Positions 49,962 to 59,625 of a stretch of DNA of 64,000 nt are shown here, in pieces. A program made the position numbers and the translations under genes. Origin of the DNA: Ochrobactrum sp. CM-21-5 (lineage in GTDB: Bacteria > Pseudomonadota > Alphaproteobacteria > Rhizobiales > Rhizobiaceae). Location of the stretch: positions 1-64,000 of the forward strand of contig NZ_JACLZJ010000001.1 of NCBI RefSeq assembly GCF_014253075.1. Reading direction: 5' to 3'. The notes beneath the pieces are model-generated. The model was given only the letters and a program-made list of their open reading frames with translations, was not told the origin of the DNA and made no database searches. Numbering within the stretch: the stretch's first letter is position 1; each line of letters begins with the position of its first letter.

Positions 49962-52598
49962 ATGACGGACCGTAGCAACGACAGGAAAAACATACCGCGC
50001 CGCGCGCGGGAGGTGTTTATGCGCCTGTCCTTTGGTGACGGGGCGGCGATGCGACGCCTGCATCTGCGCACCTTCCTAATGATCGGCTTCGAGCGCATCT
50101 GGCCCCTCGTCCTGCCTCTGCTTCTGCTCGCCGCTCTTCTGGCAAGCATAAGCTGGCTCGGCCTGTTCGGCATGATGCCGCGCTGGCTGCACATCATTGT
50201 GCTGGCAATCTTCGCCATTGCCACCCTTGTGGCTCTCTATTTGCCCTTCCGCTTCCAAAAACCCACAGCCGATGATGTGACGGCACGCATTGAAGCGATC
50301 AATGGTCTGATACACGAACCGCTCGGTATCCAGTCCGGTCATATGGCAACCGGTACCAATGATCCTTTCGCTGTGACGCTCTGGCGGGAACACCAGCGCC
50401 GCATGGCGCAACGGCTAAAGAACCTGCAAACAGGCCTTCCGCGTCCGCGTGTACCTGAACGTGATCCGTTCGGCCTTCGCGCCGGTATCGCCCTACTGTT
50501 CGTAACCGCATTCGCCTATAGCCTCGGCTCCGGCAGTGGGCGCATTGCCGATGCCTTTCAGATACGTCCGGGCGATGCTTCCGCCGTGGCGCGCATCGAT
50601 GCCTGGGTAACACCGCCGCGTTATACGGGCCGTGCGCCGATATTCCTGACAACGGCCAGTGAAAACGGGCAGGCTTCAGGCCCCCTCACCGTTCCGCAAG
50701 GCAGCATCGTTTCCATCCGCGTTATTGGTGGCAACGCCGAACGGCTGACAGCAACCGGTGCGAACGGCGCAAGCCGCGAGGTGCAGCCAGCCACGGTTGA
50801 AGCGGGCGAGGAAAAAGCCACTGAACAAGCTGCAGTCGAAGGAAGCCGCAATTTTCGCTACGATCTTCAACAAGATCAAACGCTGGCGCTTTCAGGCACG
50901 AATGCACACTGGAAATTTGCTGTCACGCCCGACAAGGCACCGACCATTCATTTCAACAAGGAGCCCGGCCACGCGCTGAACGGCACTCTGGAGCTTTCCT
51001 ATACAATCGACGACGATTATGCGCCGACCAAGGCTTTCGCCGAAATTGTGCCCTTGGAAATGGACGATGAGGAAGAAACGGCTCCGCTTTACGAGGCGCC
51101 GGAATTGCCGCTTGCCTTGCCGCGGAGCGGCGCGAAGAACGCAAGCACATCCAAGGATCTGACCCAGCACCCATGGGCTGGCGAGAAAGTGGCCCTTACG
51201 CTCGTGGTCGTTGATGCCGCAGGCCAGAGCGGCCGTAGCGAAACAAAAGAGGTTACCTTGCCCGAGCGGCCCTTTACCAATCCGCTTGCCCGCGCCGTTG
51301 CCGAACAGCGCCGCATATTGGCGCTCGACGCCACGCAGCGCGATCAGGTGACGGACATGCTGTCGGCGCTTATGTTACGTCCCGACGAAACCATCAAGAA
51401 CGCCGCGCATTATCTCGGCCTTGTTACCATTCGCTCGCGACTTCGCGGCGCGCACAGCGATGATTCGCTCCGTGATGCCGCGGACTATATGTGGCAGGTG
51501 GCACTCGGCATTGAGGACGGCAATCTGTCAGCCGCCGAAAAGCGCCTGCGTCAGGCACAGGAAGCATTGAAAAACGCGTTGCAGAACAACGCCTCACAGG
51601 AAGAGATCGAAAAACTTTCCGCTGAACTGCGCAAGGCGATGCAGGATTTTCTGCGGGAGTTTGCCCAGCGCCAGCAGCAAAATCCCAATGCTCGCCAAGC
51701 AACGCCCGATCCGAACGCCCGTATGCTGACGGAGAAAGACCTGCAGCGCATGATGGACCAGATCGAGAATCTGGCGCGGCAAGGCTCCCGCGATCAGGCC
51801 GAACAGCTTTTATCGCAACTGCAGAATCTCATGAACAATCTGCAGATGGGACAGGCGCAGCCTGGCCAACAGGGCCAGGGACAGGGCCAGCGCAGCCAGA
51901 TGCAGCAGCAGATGAACAAGCTCGGCGATCTGATGCGCCGCCAGCAGCAGACGATGAACGAGACCTTCGATCTCGACCAGAAGATGCAGCGCCAGTTCGG
52001 CGGCAGCGACGATGAGGGGGAAATGGGCGAAGGCCTGTTCCCCGGAGACGATGGCTCCATGGGCGGTGGCAACCCGCAACAGGACAGCCAGTCGGGTGAC
52101 GTGCCGCCGGATATGGCCGAAGCCATGCGTAAATTGCAGCAGCAGCAGAAAGACCTTCAGTCTGACTTGGAAAAACTGATGGATGATCTCAAAGGCACCG
52201 GGATCGAACCCGGCACGGATTTCTCCGATGCAGGAAAATCCATGGGTAATGCCGCCGATGCGCTTGGCCGCAACGAGGGATCGGAGGCCAGCGACCAGCA
52301 AGGCAATGCGCTTGATGCATTGCGTCGCGGCGGACGTGACATGATGCAGAAAATGCAACAAGCCATGGGACAAGACGGGGCTGGACAAGGCGCAGATGGA
52401 TCCAGGCGGAGTGATCCGCTGGGACGTCCGCAAGGTACCAATGGCGAGAGCGGCCTTGATCAGGGTGTCAAGATACCCGGTGAGATCGACATTCAGCGCG
52501 CCCGCGAGATTCTCGATGCAATCCGCCGCAAGCTTGGCAATGCGTTGACCCCGCAGATGGAAAAGGAATATCTGCAACGCCTGCTGAAGTTCGACTGA
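49962..52598 (+). CDS. TIGR02302 (DUF4175-like) membrane protein of unknown function
   Basis: An 878-residue protein from the ATG at 49962; a frame 28 codons longer is open but unlikely. Two N-terminal membrane helices (about 35-60 and 65-85) are followed by a periplasmic region of Ig-like character (about 190-390) and by a long Gln/Met-rich helical region (about 510-740) with repeats such as GQGQGQRSQMQQQMNKLG and GNPQQDSQ. The C-terminus (IPGEIDIQRAREILDAIRRKLG) is conserved in the family. The family is found next to lysA in Hyphomicrobiales, and I know of no established function. The layout suggests a membrane-anchored envelope protein. Confidence 0.85.
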   Translation: MTDRSNDRKNIPRRAREVFMRLSFGDGAAMRRLHLRTFLMIGFERIWPLVLPLLLLAALLASISWLGLFGMMPRWLHIIVLAIFAIATLVALYLPFRFQKPTADDVTARIEAINGLIHEPLGIQSGHMATGTNDPFAVTLWREHQRRMAQRLKNLQTGLPRPRVPERDPFGLRAGIALLFVTAFAYSLGSGSGRIADAFQIRPGDASAVARIDAWVTPPRYTGRAPIFLTTASENGQASGPLTVPQGSIVSIRVIGGNAERLTATGANGASREVQPATVEAGEEKATEQAAVEGSRNFRYDLQQDQTLALSGTNAHWKFAVTPDKAPTIHFNKEPGHALNGTLELSYTIDDDYAPTKAFAEIVPLEMDDEEETAPLYEAPELPLALPRSGAKNASTSKDLTQHPWAGEKVALTLVVVDAAGQSGRSETKEVTLPERPFTNPLARAVAEQRRILALDATQRDQVTDMLSALMLRPDETIKNAAHYLGLVTIRSRLRGAHSDDSLRDAADYMWQVALGIEDGNLSAAEKRLRQAQEALKNALQNNASQEEIEKLSAELRKAMQDFLREFAQRQQQNPNARQATPDPNARMLTEKDLQRMMDQIENLARQGSRDQAEQLLSQLQNLMNNLQMGQAQPGQQGQGQGQRSQMQQQMNKLGDLMRRQQQTMNETFDLDQKMQRQFGGSDDEGEMGEGLFPGDDGSMGGGNPQQDSQSGDVPPDMAEAMRKLQQQQKDLQSDLEKLMDDLKGTGIEPGTDFSDAGKSMGNAADALGRNEGSEASDQQGNALDALRRGGRDMMQKMQQAMGQDGAGQGADGSRRSDPLGRPQGTNGESGLDQGVKIPGEIDIQRAREILDAIRRKLGNALTPQMEKEYLQRLLKFD

Positions 52599-52702
52599 AA
52601 CCTGGAAGATGCCATCAAAAGCGGTAACCGCTCTGACAGGCCGATTGAATTTCCCAGCAGCAGGTCGCGACTTGCAGACCGCCGCGAACCCGACCCGGTG
52701 TT

Positions 52703-53239
52703 TTATTCCATCACGCGGCCAACATAGGGCAATTGCCGGAAGGCATGCCCCACATCCATGCCGTAACCTACGACGAAATAATCCGGGCATTCGAAGGCGA
52801 CGAAATCCGCATCCAGATCGACCTTGCGGCGCACGCTCTTGTCGAGCAGAACGGCAATGCTAACGCTGCGCGCGCCACGCTCCAGCATTAGTTCCCGCAC
52901 GAACTTCAACGTCTTGCCCGATTCCAGAATGTCATCGATCAGAAGCACGTCACGATCATGCACATCGCTGTCTATATCGCGCAACAGCTTCACTTCTGTG
53001 CTGGTTGTGCCTTTGCCATAGCTTGACACGGTGATGAACTCGACATCCGGCTCCACGCCTGCATCATGCATCGCACGGATAAGATCGGCTGCGAAGATAA
53101 ACGACCCTTTCAGAATGGAGACCGTCAGGAGATTGTGAAACCCACGACCGGCGATTGCCTGCGCGAGCTGAAGATTGCGCTTCGCTATCTCGTCCGGGCT
53201 GAAAAGAACTTCTATCGTCTTGCCGCCGACTTCGGGCAT
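52703..53239 (-). CDS. hpt: Hypoxanthine phosphoribosyltransferase
   Basis: A 178-residue type I phosphoribosyltransferase. The PRPP loop is VLLIDDILESGKTL (near 105-118), preceded by a catalytic acidic pair, and KGSFIFAADLIRAM (near 45) and FVAFECPDYFVVGYGMD (near 150) bind purine. It salvages hypoxanthine and guanine. The chosen start is MPEVGGKTIEVLF at 53239; the frame extends 37 codons further without a better site. It is divergent from the methyltransferase gene. Confidence 0.93.
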   Translation of the reverse strand: MPEVGGKTIEVLFSPDEIAKRNLQLAQAIAGRGFHNLLTVSILKGSFIFAADLIRAMHDAGVEPDVEFITVSSYGKGTTSTEVKLLRDIDSDVHDRDVLLIDDILESGKTLKFVRELMLERGARSVSIAVLLDKSVRRKVDLDADFVAFECPDYFVVGYGMDVGHAFRQLPYVGRVME

Positions 53240-53452
53240 TTGCCGGTTCTCCTGATCGTTTACATCCAAGCTGGAAAGGCACGCTCTATACCATGCTTTG
53301 GAGAAATTGCACCCCGCCATAAAAAGATGCTCTCTGATAGTCAAATTCAAGCCCGTGCGGTTGTCATCCTGAAAATCGCTCCCGACCGGGTATCAGGAGA
53401 TATGTCATTTCGGAATCTGGACACGGACGGGATTTGATATAGCTTGGCTACC

Positions 53453-54250
53453 ATGCATACGGACATTATCGAACTGCGCTCTTTCTACGACACCACCCTC
53501 GGCCATCTGACCGAGCGCGCCATCCGTATGGCTATTGCGGGTCTTTGGGAGCGTGTTCCCGGCGAGCGGCTGGTGGGAATGGGCTACAGCCTGCCCTATC
53601 TCGATCGCTTCGGCACAGATACCGAGCGCACATTTGCCTTTATGCCAGCCGGACAAGGGGCTGTTGCATGGCCTTCGCCTGAAAAATCGACAACGGCGCT
53701 CGTTTTCGACGAGGAATTGCCCCTGCCAGATTCGTCCATCGACCGCGTCTTGATGGTGCATGCGCTGGAATATGCGGAAAGTGCGCCGGAAACGCTTAAG
53801 GAAATATGGCGTGTCCTCGCGCCCAATGGTCGCCTCGTCATTGTGGTACCGAACCGCCGCGGTGTCTGGGCTCGTTTTGAGCATACGCCCTTCGGCAGCG
53901 GTCGCCCCTATAGCCGCGCCCAACTATCCACCCTCCTGAGAGAAGCAAATTTCACGGTGAGCGCCGTCAGCGACGCTCTGCATTTTCCGCCCGCCACGCG
54001 CCGCTGGATGATGCGCCCCTGTCTGGCGCTTGAAGGCATAGGACGCAGGCTGTGGCCGCTTTTCGCTGGCGTCCTGGTCGTGGAGGCGCAAAAACGGCTT
54101 TATCAGGGATTGCCAGTTGCGCAGCGCGCCTCGCGCCGGGTGTTTGTACCTGTGCTCTCGCCGCACGGTACACCTGTTGGAGGCCTGCGAAAAATATCCG
54201 CGACCGCAACCGGAGCGACAAATTCCAAAGGCGAGTATAAAACCCCTTGA
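53453..54250 (+). CDS. Class I SAM-dependent methyltransferase
   Basis: A 265-residue methyltransferase with a Methyltransf_11-like core. The segment RVLMVHALEYAESAPETLKEIWRVLAPNGRLVIVVPNRRG reads in the family order from 100 to 140 (motifs split: MVHALEYAE, LAPNGRLVIV). The N-terminal GxGxG loop is degenerate (VGMGYSLPYLDRFG), which is a feature of this subfamily in Hyphomicrobiales. The substrate is unknown. The start MHTDIIELRSFY at 53453 is preferred to one three codons earlier. hpt lies on the other strand, and hisC follows 153 bp later. Confidence 0.85.
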   Translation: MHTDIIELRSFYDTTLGHLTERAIRMAIAGLWERVPGERLVGMGYSLPYLDRFGTDTERTFAFMPAGQGAVAWPSPEKSTTALVFDEELPLPDSSIDRVLMVHALEYAESAPETLKEIWRVLAPNGRLVIVVPNRRGVWARFEHTPFGSGRPYSRAQLSTLLREANFTVSAVSDALHFPPATRRWMMRPCLALEGIGRRLWPLFAGVLVVEAQKRLYQGLPVAQRASRRVFVPVLSPHGTPVGGLRKISATATGATNSKGEYKTP

Positions 54251-54403
54251 AAGACGGGGCATTTTCGCACCATAGCGTCGGGATTCGTCCGTCTTTTCGG
54301 GCTGCAAGCCTCTCATAACAAGGTTTTTCTCGACTTGAAGGCACCTGCGGTTTATGCCGCCTGCGTTGACTTCAATCTTTAACCTTTTGGCGGAGCCAAA
54401 ATT

Positions 54404-55510
54404 ATGACCGATATGCAAAACCTCACCCGTCCCCAGCCCAAGGCAGGTCTGCTCGATATCGCAGCCTATGTCCCGGGCAAGGAACATGTGGAAGGTGTCG
54501 CCAAGGTCTATAAGCTCTCATCCAACGAGACCCCTGTCGGTCCCAGCCCCCATGCGATGGAGGCCTATCGATATTGTGGCGAACATCTCTCCCTGTATCC
54601 CGACGGACAGGCCGTGGCGCTGCGTCAGGCCATAGCCGAGACGCAAAGTCTCAACATCGCCAACATCATCTGCGGCAACGGTTCCGACGAACTGCTGGGA
54701 TTGCTGTGCCAGACCTATCTGGCCCCCGGCGACGAAGCTATCATCACCGAGCACGGCTTTGCGGTGTACAGAATTCAGACACTGGGAGCCGGTGCGATAC
54801 CGGTGACGGTGAAGGAGAAGGATGAACGCATCGACGTCGATGCGATCCTCGCCGGAGTCACGTCGCGCACGAAGATCGTCTTCATCGCGAACCCGGCCAA
54901 TCCGACCGGCACCTATCTGCCTTTCGAGGAAGTGCGCCGCCTGCATGCGGGCCTGCCGAAGCACGTGCTGCTGGTACTAGATGCGGCCTATGCGGAATAT
55001 GTGCGCCGCAACGACTACGAAGCCGGTATCGAACTCGTCTCATCGAACGAGAATGTCGTCATGACACGCACTTTCTCCAAGATTCACGGACTGCCGGGCC
55101 TGCGCATCGGCTGGATGTTTGCACCGTTGCATGTGATCGATGCAGTCGACCGCATCCGCGGCCCCTTCAACATGAATTCGGCTGCCATCGCGGCCGGAGC
55201 GGCCGCCATCCGCGACCGCGAGCACGTCGAAAAATCGGTCGAGTATAATGATAAATGGCTGTCCTGGCTAACCGGCGAGTTCACGAAACTGGGTCTGCGG
55301 GTCACGCCTTCGGTGACGAATTTTCTCCTGATCCATTTCCCGAACGATGCCGAACACTCGGCAGACAAGGCAGATGAGTGGCTTTCGAGGCACGGCTATA
55401 TTCTGCGCCGTGTTGGGGGATACGGTTTCCCCAACGCGCTGCGCATGACGGTCGGACCGGAAGAAGCCAATCGCGGCGTAGTCGCCGCCCTCACTGAATT
55501 TTTAAAGTAG
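54404..55510 (+). CDS. hisC: Histidinol-phosphate aminotransferase
   Basis: A 368-residue class II aminotransferase. [13 protein letters not shown] (near 38) and NPANPTGTY (near 167) are family motifs, LDAAYAEYV (near 196) carries the PLP Asp/Tyr, and [17 protein letters not shown] contains the PLP lysine (near 228). It acts in histidine synthesis, and HisC enzymes of this group often also transaminate aromatic amino acids. tyrC starts five bases after the stop, so this is probably the hisC2-tyrC pair for phenylalanine and tyrosine. Confidence 0.92.
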   Translation: MTDMQNLTRPQPKAGLLDIAAYVPGKEHVEGVAKVYKLSSNETPVGPSPHAMEAYRYCGEHLSLYPDGQAVALRQAIAETQSLNIANIICGNGSDELLGLLCQTYLAPGDEAIITEHGFAVYRIQTLGAGAIPVTVKEKDERIDVDAILAGVTSRTKIVFIANPANPTGTYLPFEEVRRLHAGLPKHVLLVLDAAYAEYVRRNDYEAGIELVSSNENVVMTRTFSKIHGLPGLRIGWMFAPLHVIDAVDRIRGPFNMNSAAIAAGAAAIRDREHVEKSVEYNDKWLSWLTGEFTKLGLRVTPSVTNFLLIHFPNDAEHSADKADEWLSRHGYILRRVGGYGFPNALRMTVGPEEANRGVVAALTEFLK

Positions 55511-55514
55511 AACA

Positions 55515-56450
55515 ATGTCCACGATTCATTTCGATAAAATCGCACTCATCGGCATCGGCCTCATCGGCTCGTCGCTGGCGCGAGTCATACGCCGCGAAGG
55601 TCTCGCAAACCACATCGCAATCGCCACACGCAGCGCCGAAACGCTGAAGCGCGCCGAAGCGCTTCAGTTGGGCAACAGTTACACCACCGATAGCGCCGAA
55701 GCGGTGCGCGATGCCGATCTCGTCATCGTTTCCGTACCGGTCGGCTCCTCGGGAACCATCGCCAGGCAGATCGCAGGCAGCCTCAAGCCAGGCGCAATCG
55801 TTACCGATGTCGGATCGACCAAGGCATCCGTTATTGCGCAGATGCAGCCCGAACTACCGGACAACATCCATTTCATTCCAGGTCACCCGCTGGCGGGAAC
55901 GGAATATTCCGGGCCGGACGCCGGTTTTGCAGAGCTGTTCACCAATCGCTGGTGCATTCTGACCCCTCTGCCCGATACGGATGAGGCAGCTCTTGAAAAG
56001 CTGACCAGCTTCTGGACCGCCTGCGGTTCGCGGCTGGACCATATGGACCCGCAGCATCATGATCTTGTGCTGGCCATCGTTTCGCATCTGCCGCATATCA
56101 TCGCCTACAATATTGTCGGCACGGCAAGCGATTTGGAACAGGTGACCAAATCGGAAGTCATTAAGTATTCCGCTTCGGGTTTCCGCGATTTCACACGTCT
56201 TGCAGCATCCGACCCGACCATGTGGCGCGATGTCTGTCTGCATAACAAGGAAGCGATCCTTGAAATGCTGGGGCGTTTCTCGGAAGATCTCGCTTCATTG
56301 CAGCGTTCGATTCGTTGGGGCGATGGTGAGGCATTGTTCGACCTGTTCACGCGCACGAGAGCCGTTCGTCGCGGCATCATCGACGCAGGCCAGGAGGTGG
56401 ATGCGCCAGACTTTGGCCGTCAGGCCGCAGCACAACCAGCGCAAAGCTAG
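55515..56450 (+). CDS. tyrC: Prephenate/arogenate dehydrogenase family protein
   Basis: A 311-residue NAD(P)-dependent enzyme. The Rossmann loop is LIGIGLIGSSLARVI (near 11-25), and FIPGHPLAGTEYSGP (near 118) and SHLPHIIAYNIV (near 194) supply the catalytic and substrate-binding residues of TyrA/TyrC proteins. It oxidatively decarboxylates prephenate or arogenate on the way to tyrosine. The gene follows hisC with a 4-bp gap, and a hairpin lies directly after the stop. NAD versus NADP and prephenate versus arogenate use cannot be decided. Confidence 0.92.
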   Translation: MSTIHFDKIALIGIGLIGSSLARVIRREGLANHIAIATRSAETLKRAEALQLGNSYTTDSAEAVRDADLVIVSVPVGSSGTIARQIAGSLKPGAIVTDVGSTKASVIAQMQPELPDNIHFIPGHPLAGTEYSGPDAGFAELFTNRWCILTPLPDTDEAALEKLTSFWTACGSRLDHMDPQHHDLVLAIVSHLPHIIAYNIVGTASDLEQVTKSEVIKYSASGFRDFTRLAASDPTMWRDVCLHNKEAILEMLGRFSEDLASLQRSIRWGDGEALFDLFTRTRAVRRGIIDAGQEVDAPDFGRQAAAQPAQS

Positions 56451-56451
56451 A

Positions 56452-56476
56452 ACGTCTCCTGTTTAAACGGAGACGT
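56452..56476 (+). terminator. Hairpin downstream of tyrC
   Basis: An 8-bp inverted repeat ACGTCTCC / GGAGACGT around a GTTTAAAC palindrome, two bases past the tyrC stop. It is followed by CGGAACTGCTCTAA, which resembles the end of the repeat at 27313-27414. It may terminate transcription or be a repeat remnant. Confidence 0.45.
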
Positions 56477-56560
56477 CGGAACTGCTCTAAACGATTCCAT
56501 CTAGCGACTTAAAAATCCAGAGCGAACACGTGGTTATGATTGAATACGATACGCTCCGGC

Positions 56561-57580
56561 TTAAAGACTAGGCAAGCGCCCCAGCGGGATAAAACCTGCA
56601 CTGGCTTTCCCCTTTTGAACGGCAATCTCCATCGTGGGATTGCCGTTTTCGTCTTTGGGCATGGCCGAAAGCGCGAAAAGGACGGTCGCGATATTGCCGC
56701 CTTGTTCCGGAAAAATGGTTTGCCCGGCTTGTGCAAACGATTGCGGATTGACTAGCGTCAGCTTCAGTTTCGCATCGATAAGCCCTGCGGCATCGATCGA
56801 GAAAGGCCCGGTGAGCGAAACCATCGCGCCGTTGGGCATAGACAGGAATGCCTGATTGATCGTGCCGCTATGACCGCGAAGCCGTTCATGGAACGAGATC
56901 GGCTCCTCGGACAAAAAAGCCGCCGCATCCGAAACATCGATATCGGCCAGCCCGTCAATTTCAGGACTTTTCGCATTGCCGATCACTGTCGGTGCGAACT
57001 TCAGCGCCGCAAAACGCCCGTTGATCTTCAACGGGCCATCCGATCCGCTCATTCTGAAATTCATCAGTTCGAGACTTCCAAGCGGTTCGGTTTTGGTGGC
57101 TTCCGTGCGAAGGCCGATCACGACATCCCGTGCGGCCAGTTCAACCTCGGTGGGAAACGGGCGGGCAAGCCTGGTATTGGACGTGAACTTGCTCCAGTTG
57201 ACCTCAAGCGGCTCCAGGCCGGGAAACTCGACAAAGGCCGGCCCCGTCAGTTCATTGGTCAGAAAACGCGGTGCGTAAACAGGCGAGCCCGACGTGAAAC
57301 GTCCGGCGCGAAAAGACATTCCGGCGGCAGGCCGCTGCCACGAAATACTGTCACAGACGACATTGACACGGATCGGATAGCCTCCCATGCGCAAGTCTTC
57401 GCATCTTACGCCGACGCCCTGCGCGGCCAGCTTCGCCATATCCGCATTGGCCCTCGTTTCGAGCTTGCCGGCAATGTAGAACCAGCCTGCAGTATAGGCT
57501 GCGACAAATACAACAAACAGGGCAGCAAGGCCCACGAGACGTTTTCTGGATTTCCTAGGTTCAGTTCCAGTATCCGTCAT
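56561..57580 (-). CDS. DUF2125 domain protein
   Basis: A 339-residue protein with one N-terminal membrane segment (about 14-38, LVGLAALFVVFVAAYTAGWFYIAG) and a large periplasmic DUF2125 domain. Its features are GGYPIRVNVVCDSISWQRP (near 82), which is seen in family members, and a beta-rich body to the end. Function is unknown; other AsmA-like proteins with this shape relate to outer-membrane lipid traffic, but that link is weak. It is divergent from the ChaC-like gene. Confidence 0.82.
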   Translation of the reverse strand: MTDTGTEPRKSRKRLVGLAALFVVFVAAYTAGWFYIAGKLETRANADMAKLAAQGVGVRCEDLRMGGYPIRVNVVCDSISWQRPAAGMSFRAGRFTSGSPVYAPRFLTNELTGPAFVEFPGLEPLEVNWSKFTSNTRLARPFPTEVELAARDVVIGLRTEATKTEPLGSLELMNFRMSGSDGPLKINGRFAALKFAPTVIGNAKSPEIDGLADIDVSDAAAFLSEEPISFHERLRGHSGTINQAFLSMPNGAMVSLTGPFSIDAAGLIDAKLKLTLVNPQSFAQAGQTIFPEQGGNIATVLFALSAMPKDENGNPTMEIAVQKGKASAGFIPLGRLPSL

Positions 57581-57806
57581 TGAAAAGCCTTGGTCAGTCT
57601 GAGAAGTTTGTTGCCGTACCAGTCATGGCGAACCCAATGAAACCCTGGCTTGTCTGGCACTGTCGGCAGCACATGGTTTGCACCTTCCGTTCGTGGCCAT
57701 ATTATGGCAACCCATATTATGGCATCATTGAGTCTTGTGAAGCGCTGGTGCAGAAAAAACGCGGGATATCCAGCTGGATGCACTGGAAATCGGTATTTCG
57801 ACAAGA

Positions 57807-58391
57807 ATGAAGATGGATGCGAACGAGCGGACCGATAACAAGCGCATGAATGACTTCTGGGTATTCGGCTATGGTTCCTTGATGTGGCGGCCGGGTTTTG
57901 CGCATGTGGAAACGGTACGCGCGCGCCTGCATGGCTATCGCCGAAGCTTATGCATCTACTCGCATGTCCATCGGGGAACGCCTGATCGCCCGGGCCTTGT
58001 TCTCGGTCTCGATGCTGGCGGTTCATGCCTCGGCATGGCCTTTCGAGTACCGGGAGACATGACCGACGAGGTCATGACCTATTTGCGGGAACGTGAAATG
58101 TCCAACCGCGTCTATCATGAAAAATGGCTTCGCCTGCACCTTGCCGACGGGCGCGATGTGCATGCCGTTACCTATGTGGCCGACCGCAGACATGAACAAT
58201 ATGCAGGCGTTCTCAAAGCAGATCAGGCTGCCGCCATCGTTGCCTTTGCACGCGGCGAATCCGGTGCGAACGTCGATTATGTCACCAACACGCTTCAGCA
58301 TCTGCGCGATATGCGCGTACGCGATCACGCATTGGAGCATGTGAGCGAGTTGATCCTCGCAAGGATGAAGCAACGGCACGGCACGATCTGA
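57807..58391 (+). CDS. Gamma-glutamylcyclotransferase, ChaC-like
   Basis: A 194-residue protein that begins its conserved part with FWVFGYGSLMWRPGF, the YGSL substrate loop of gamma-glutamylcyclotransferases. VTYVADRRHEQYAG and LRERE follow in ChaC order. It cleaves glutathione to 5-oxoproline and Cys-Gly. The start is uncertain: ATG codons at 57807, 57813 and 57846 are in frame and none has a strong ribosome site. A tandem 12-bp repeat lies about 85-110 bp upstream. Confidence 0.85.
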   Translation: MKMDANERTDNKRMNDFWVFGYGSLMWRPGFAHVETVRARLHGYRRSLCIYSHVHRGTPDRPGLVLGLDAGGSCLGMAFRVPGDMTDEVMTYLREREMSNRVYHEKWLRLHLADGRDVHAVTYVADRRHEQYAGVLKADQAAAIVAFARGESGANVDYVTNTLQHLRDMRVRDHALEHVSELILARMKQRHGTI

Positions 58392-58537
58392 TTACGCCCG
58401 GATCATTGCGCTGAGCGATCAAATATCACAATTCATGCCGTCGGAACCGGCCTAAAATTGCATTTGGTTTCCGTCTCGGCTCTTGTTCTTGCCCAAAGCA
58501 ACCGCTACATCTCGCCCAATTGCCAAGGAGGCCTTTT

Positions 58538-58828
58538 ATGATCGCATTGTTTCGAACCCTTGATCTGGCGCTCGATATTTATACCTGGATCATCATCGCT
58601 AGCGCCATTTTTTCCTGGCTCTATGCGTTCAATGTCGTCAATTCCAGCAACCGTTTCGTCGCTTCGGTCGGTGAATTTCTCTATAAGGTGACCGATCCGG
58701 TATTGCGCCCCATTCGCAATATCCTGCCCAATATGGGCGGCATCGACATTTCGCCGATCGTTCTCCTCCTCATCATTTTCTTCATCCGCCAGTTCATGTG
58801 GACGACGCTGCTGCCGCTGTTCCTCTGA
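58538..58828 (+). CDS. YggT family membrane protein
   Basis: A 96-residue protein with two YggT helix regions: [20 protein letters not shown] (about 7-26) and [17 protein letters not shown] (about 71-87), separated by [18 protein letters not shown], the family signature. It is an inner-membrane protein of uncertain role, linked to osmotic shock and division in other bacteria. The ATG at 58538 follows AAGGAGG, seven bases away. A bidirectional terminator separates it from ppa. Confidence 0.92.
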   Translation: MIALFRTLDLALDIYTWIIIASAIFSWLYAFNVVNSSNRFVASVGEFLYKVTDPVLRPIRNILPNMGGIDISPIVLLLIIFFIRQFMWTTLLPLFL

Positions 58829-58895
58829 ACGGAACAAGCGCGCCAGCTCTTTGTTTTCCAGAGCGTGAAAATATCGGCTCTTGCCAGTCATCAAA

Positions 58896-58927
58896 CAAAA
58901 ACGCCCGGACAATGCCGGGCGTTTTTG
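58896..58927. terminator. Bidirectional terminator between yggT and ppa
   Basis: A perfect 13-bp stem CAAAAACGCCCGG / CCGGGCGTTTTTG with a 6-nt loop, U-tract on both strands, between two convergent genes. Confidence 0.92.
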
Positions 58928-58952
58928 TTTTTAACCGTATCGGAGCTGTCGC

Positions 58953-59483
58953 CTACTTGCCTTTGGCGCGTTCGATGGCTTCTACGATGAACTTGCGAGC
59001 GTAATCTTCATCACCCCAGTCGCCGATCTTGACCCACTTGCCGGGTTCCAGATCCTTGTAGTGCTCGAAGAAGTGCGCAATCTGCTTCAACGTGATTTCC
59101 GGCAGATCAGAATAATCGTGCACCTTTTCATAACGCTGCGTGAGATGCGGCGAGGGAACCGCGATGATCTTCTCATCCTTGCCGGAATTGTCTTCCATGA
59201 CCAGCACGCCGATAGGGCGCACATTGATCACGCAGCCGGGAACCAGCGGACGGGTATTGCAAACCAGAACGTCGATCGGATCGCCATCTTCCGACAGCGT
59301 ATGCGGTACGAAACCGTAATTGCCGGGATAGGTCATAGGCGTGTACAGGAAACGATCGACAATCAGAGCGCCAGCGTCCTTGTCCATTTCGTACTTGATC
59401 GGCTGTCCGCCAACCGGCACTTCAATGATAACGTTGATGTCTTCAGGAGGATTGGATCCAATGGAAATGGCATCAATATTCAT
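58953..59483 (-). CDS. ppa: Inorganic pyrophosphatase
   Basis: A 176-residue family I pyrophosphatase. The catalytic signature DGDPIDVLV (near 65) with three Asp residues for metal binding, [16 protein letters not shown] (near 20) and [10 protein letters not shown] (near 50) are present. It hydrolyses pyrophosphate and pulls biosynthetic reactions forward. The ATG at 59483 has AAAGGACCC upstream. It is convergent with yggT. Confidence 0.96.
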   Translation of the reverse strand: MNIDAISIGSNPPEDINVIIEVPVGGQPIKYEMDKDAGALIVDRFLYTPMTYPGNYGFVPHTLSEDGDPIDVLVCNTRPLVPGCVINVRPIGVLVMEDNSGKDEKIIAVPSPHLTQRYEKVHDYSDLPEITLKQIAHFFEHYKDLEPGKWVKIGDWGDEDYARKFIVEAIERAKGK

Positions 59484-59625
59484 GATGGGTCCTTTCGTGT
59501 CGCGCTCTGATAACGGGTTTCAGGTTTGCGTGCAAGAAAAACGAAAGTTCTAGAAAACGCGGCGAATTGTCCTTTGCGGGCGTAACCAGATACAATCGCC
59601 AAAACAGGTCAGGCGCTAAAGCAGG

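Noticed and set aside
51810-52790. 326-codon open frame antisense to TIGR02302
   Set aside because: Made by the Gln-rich repeats read backwards as Leu-rich; not a gene.
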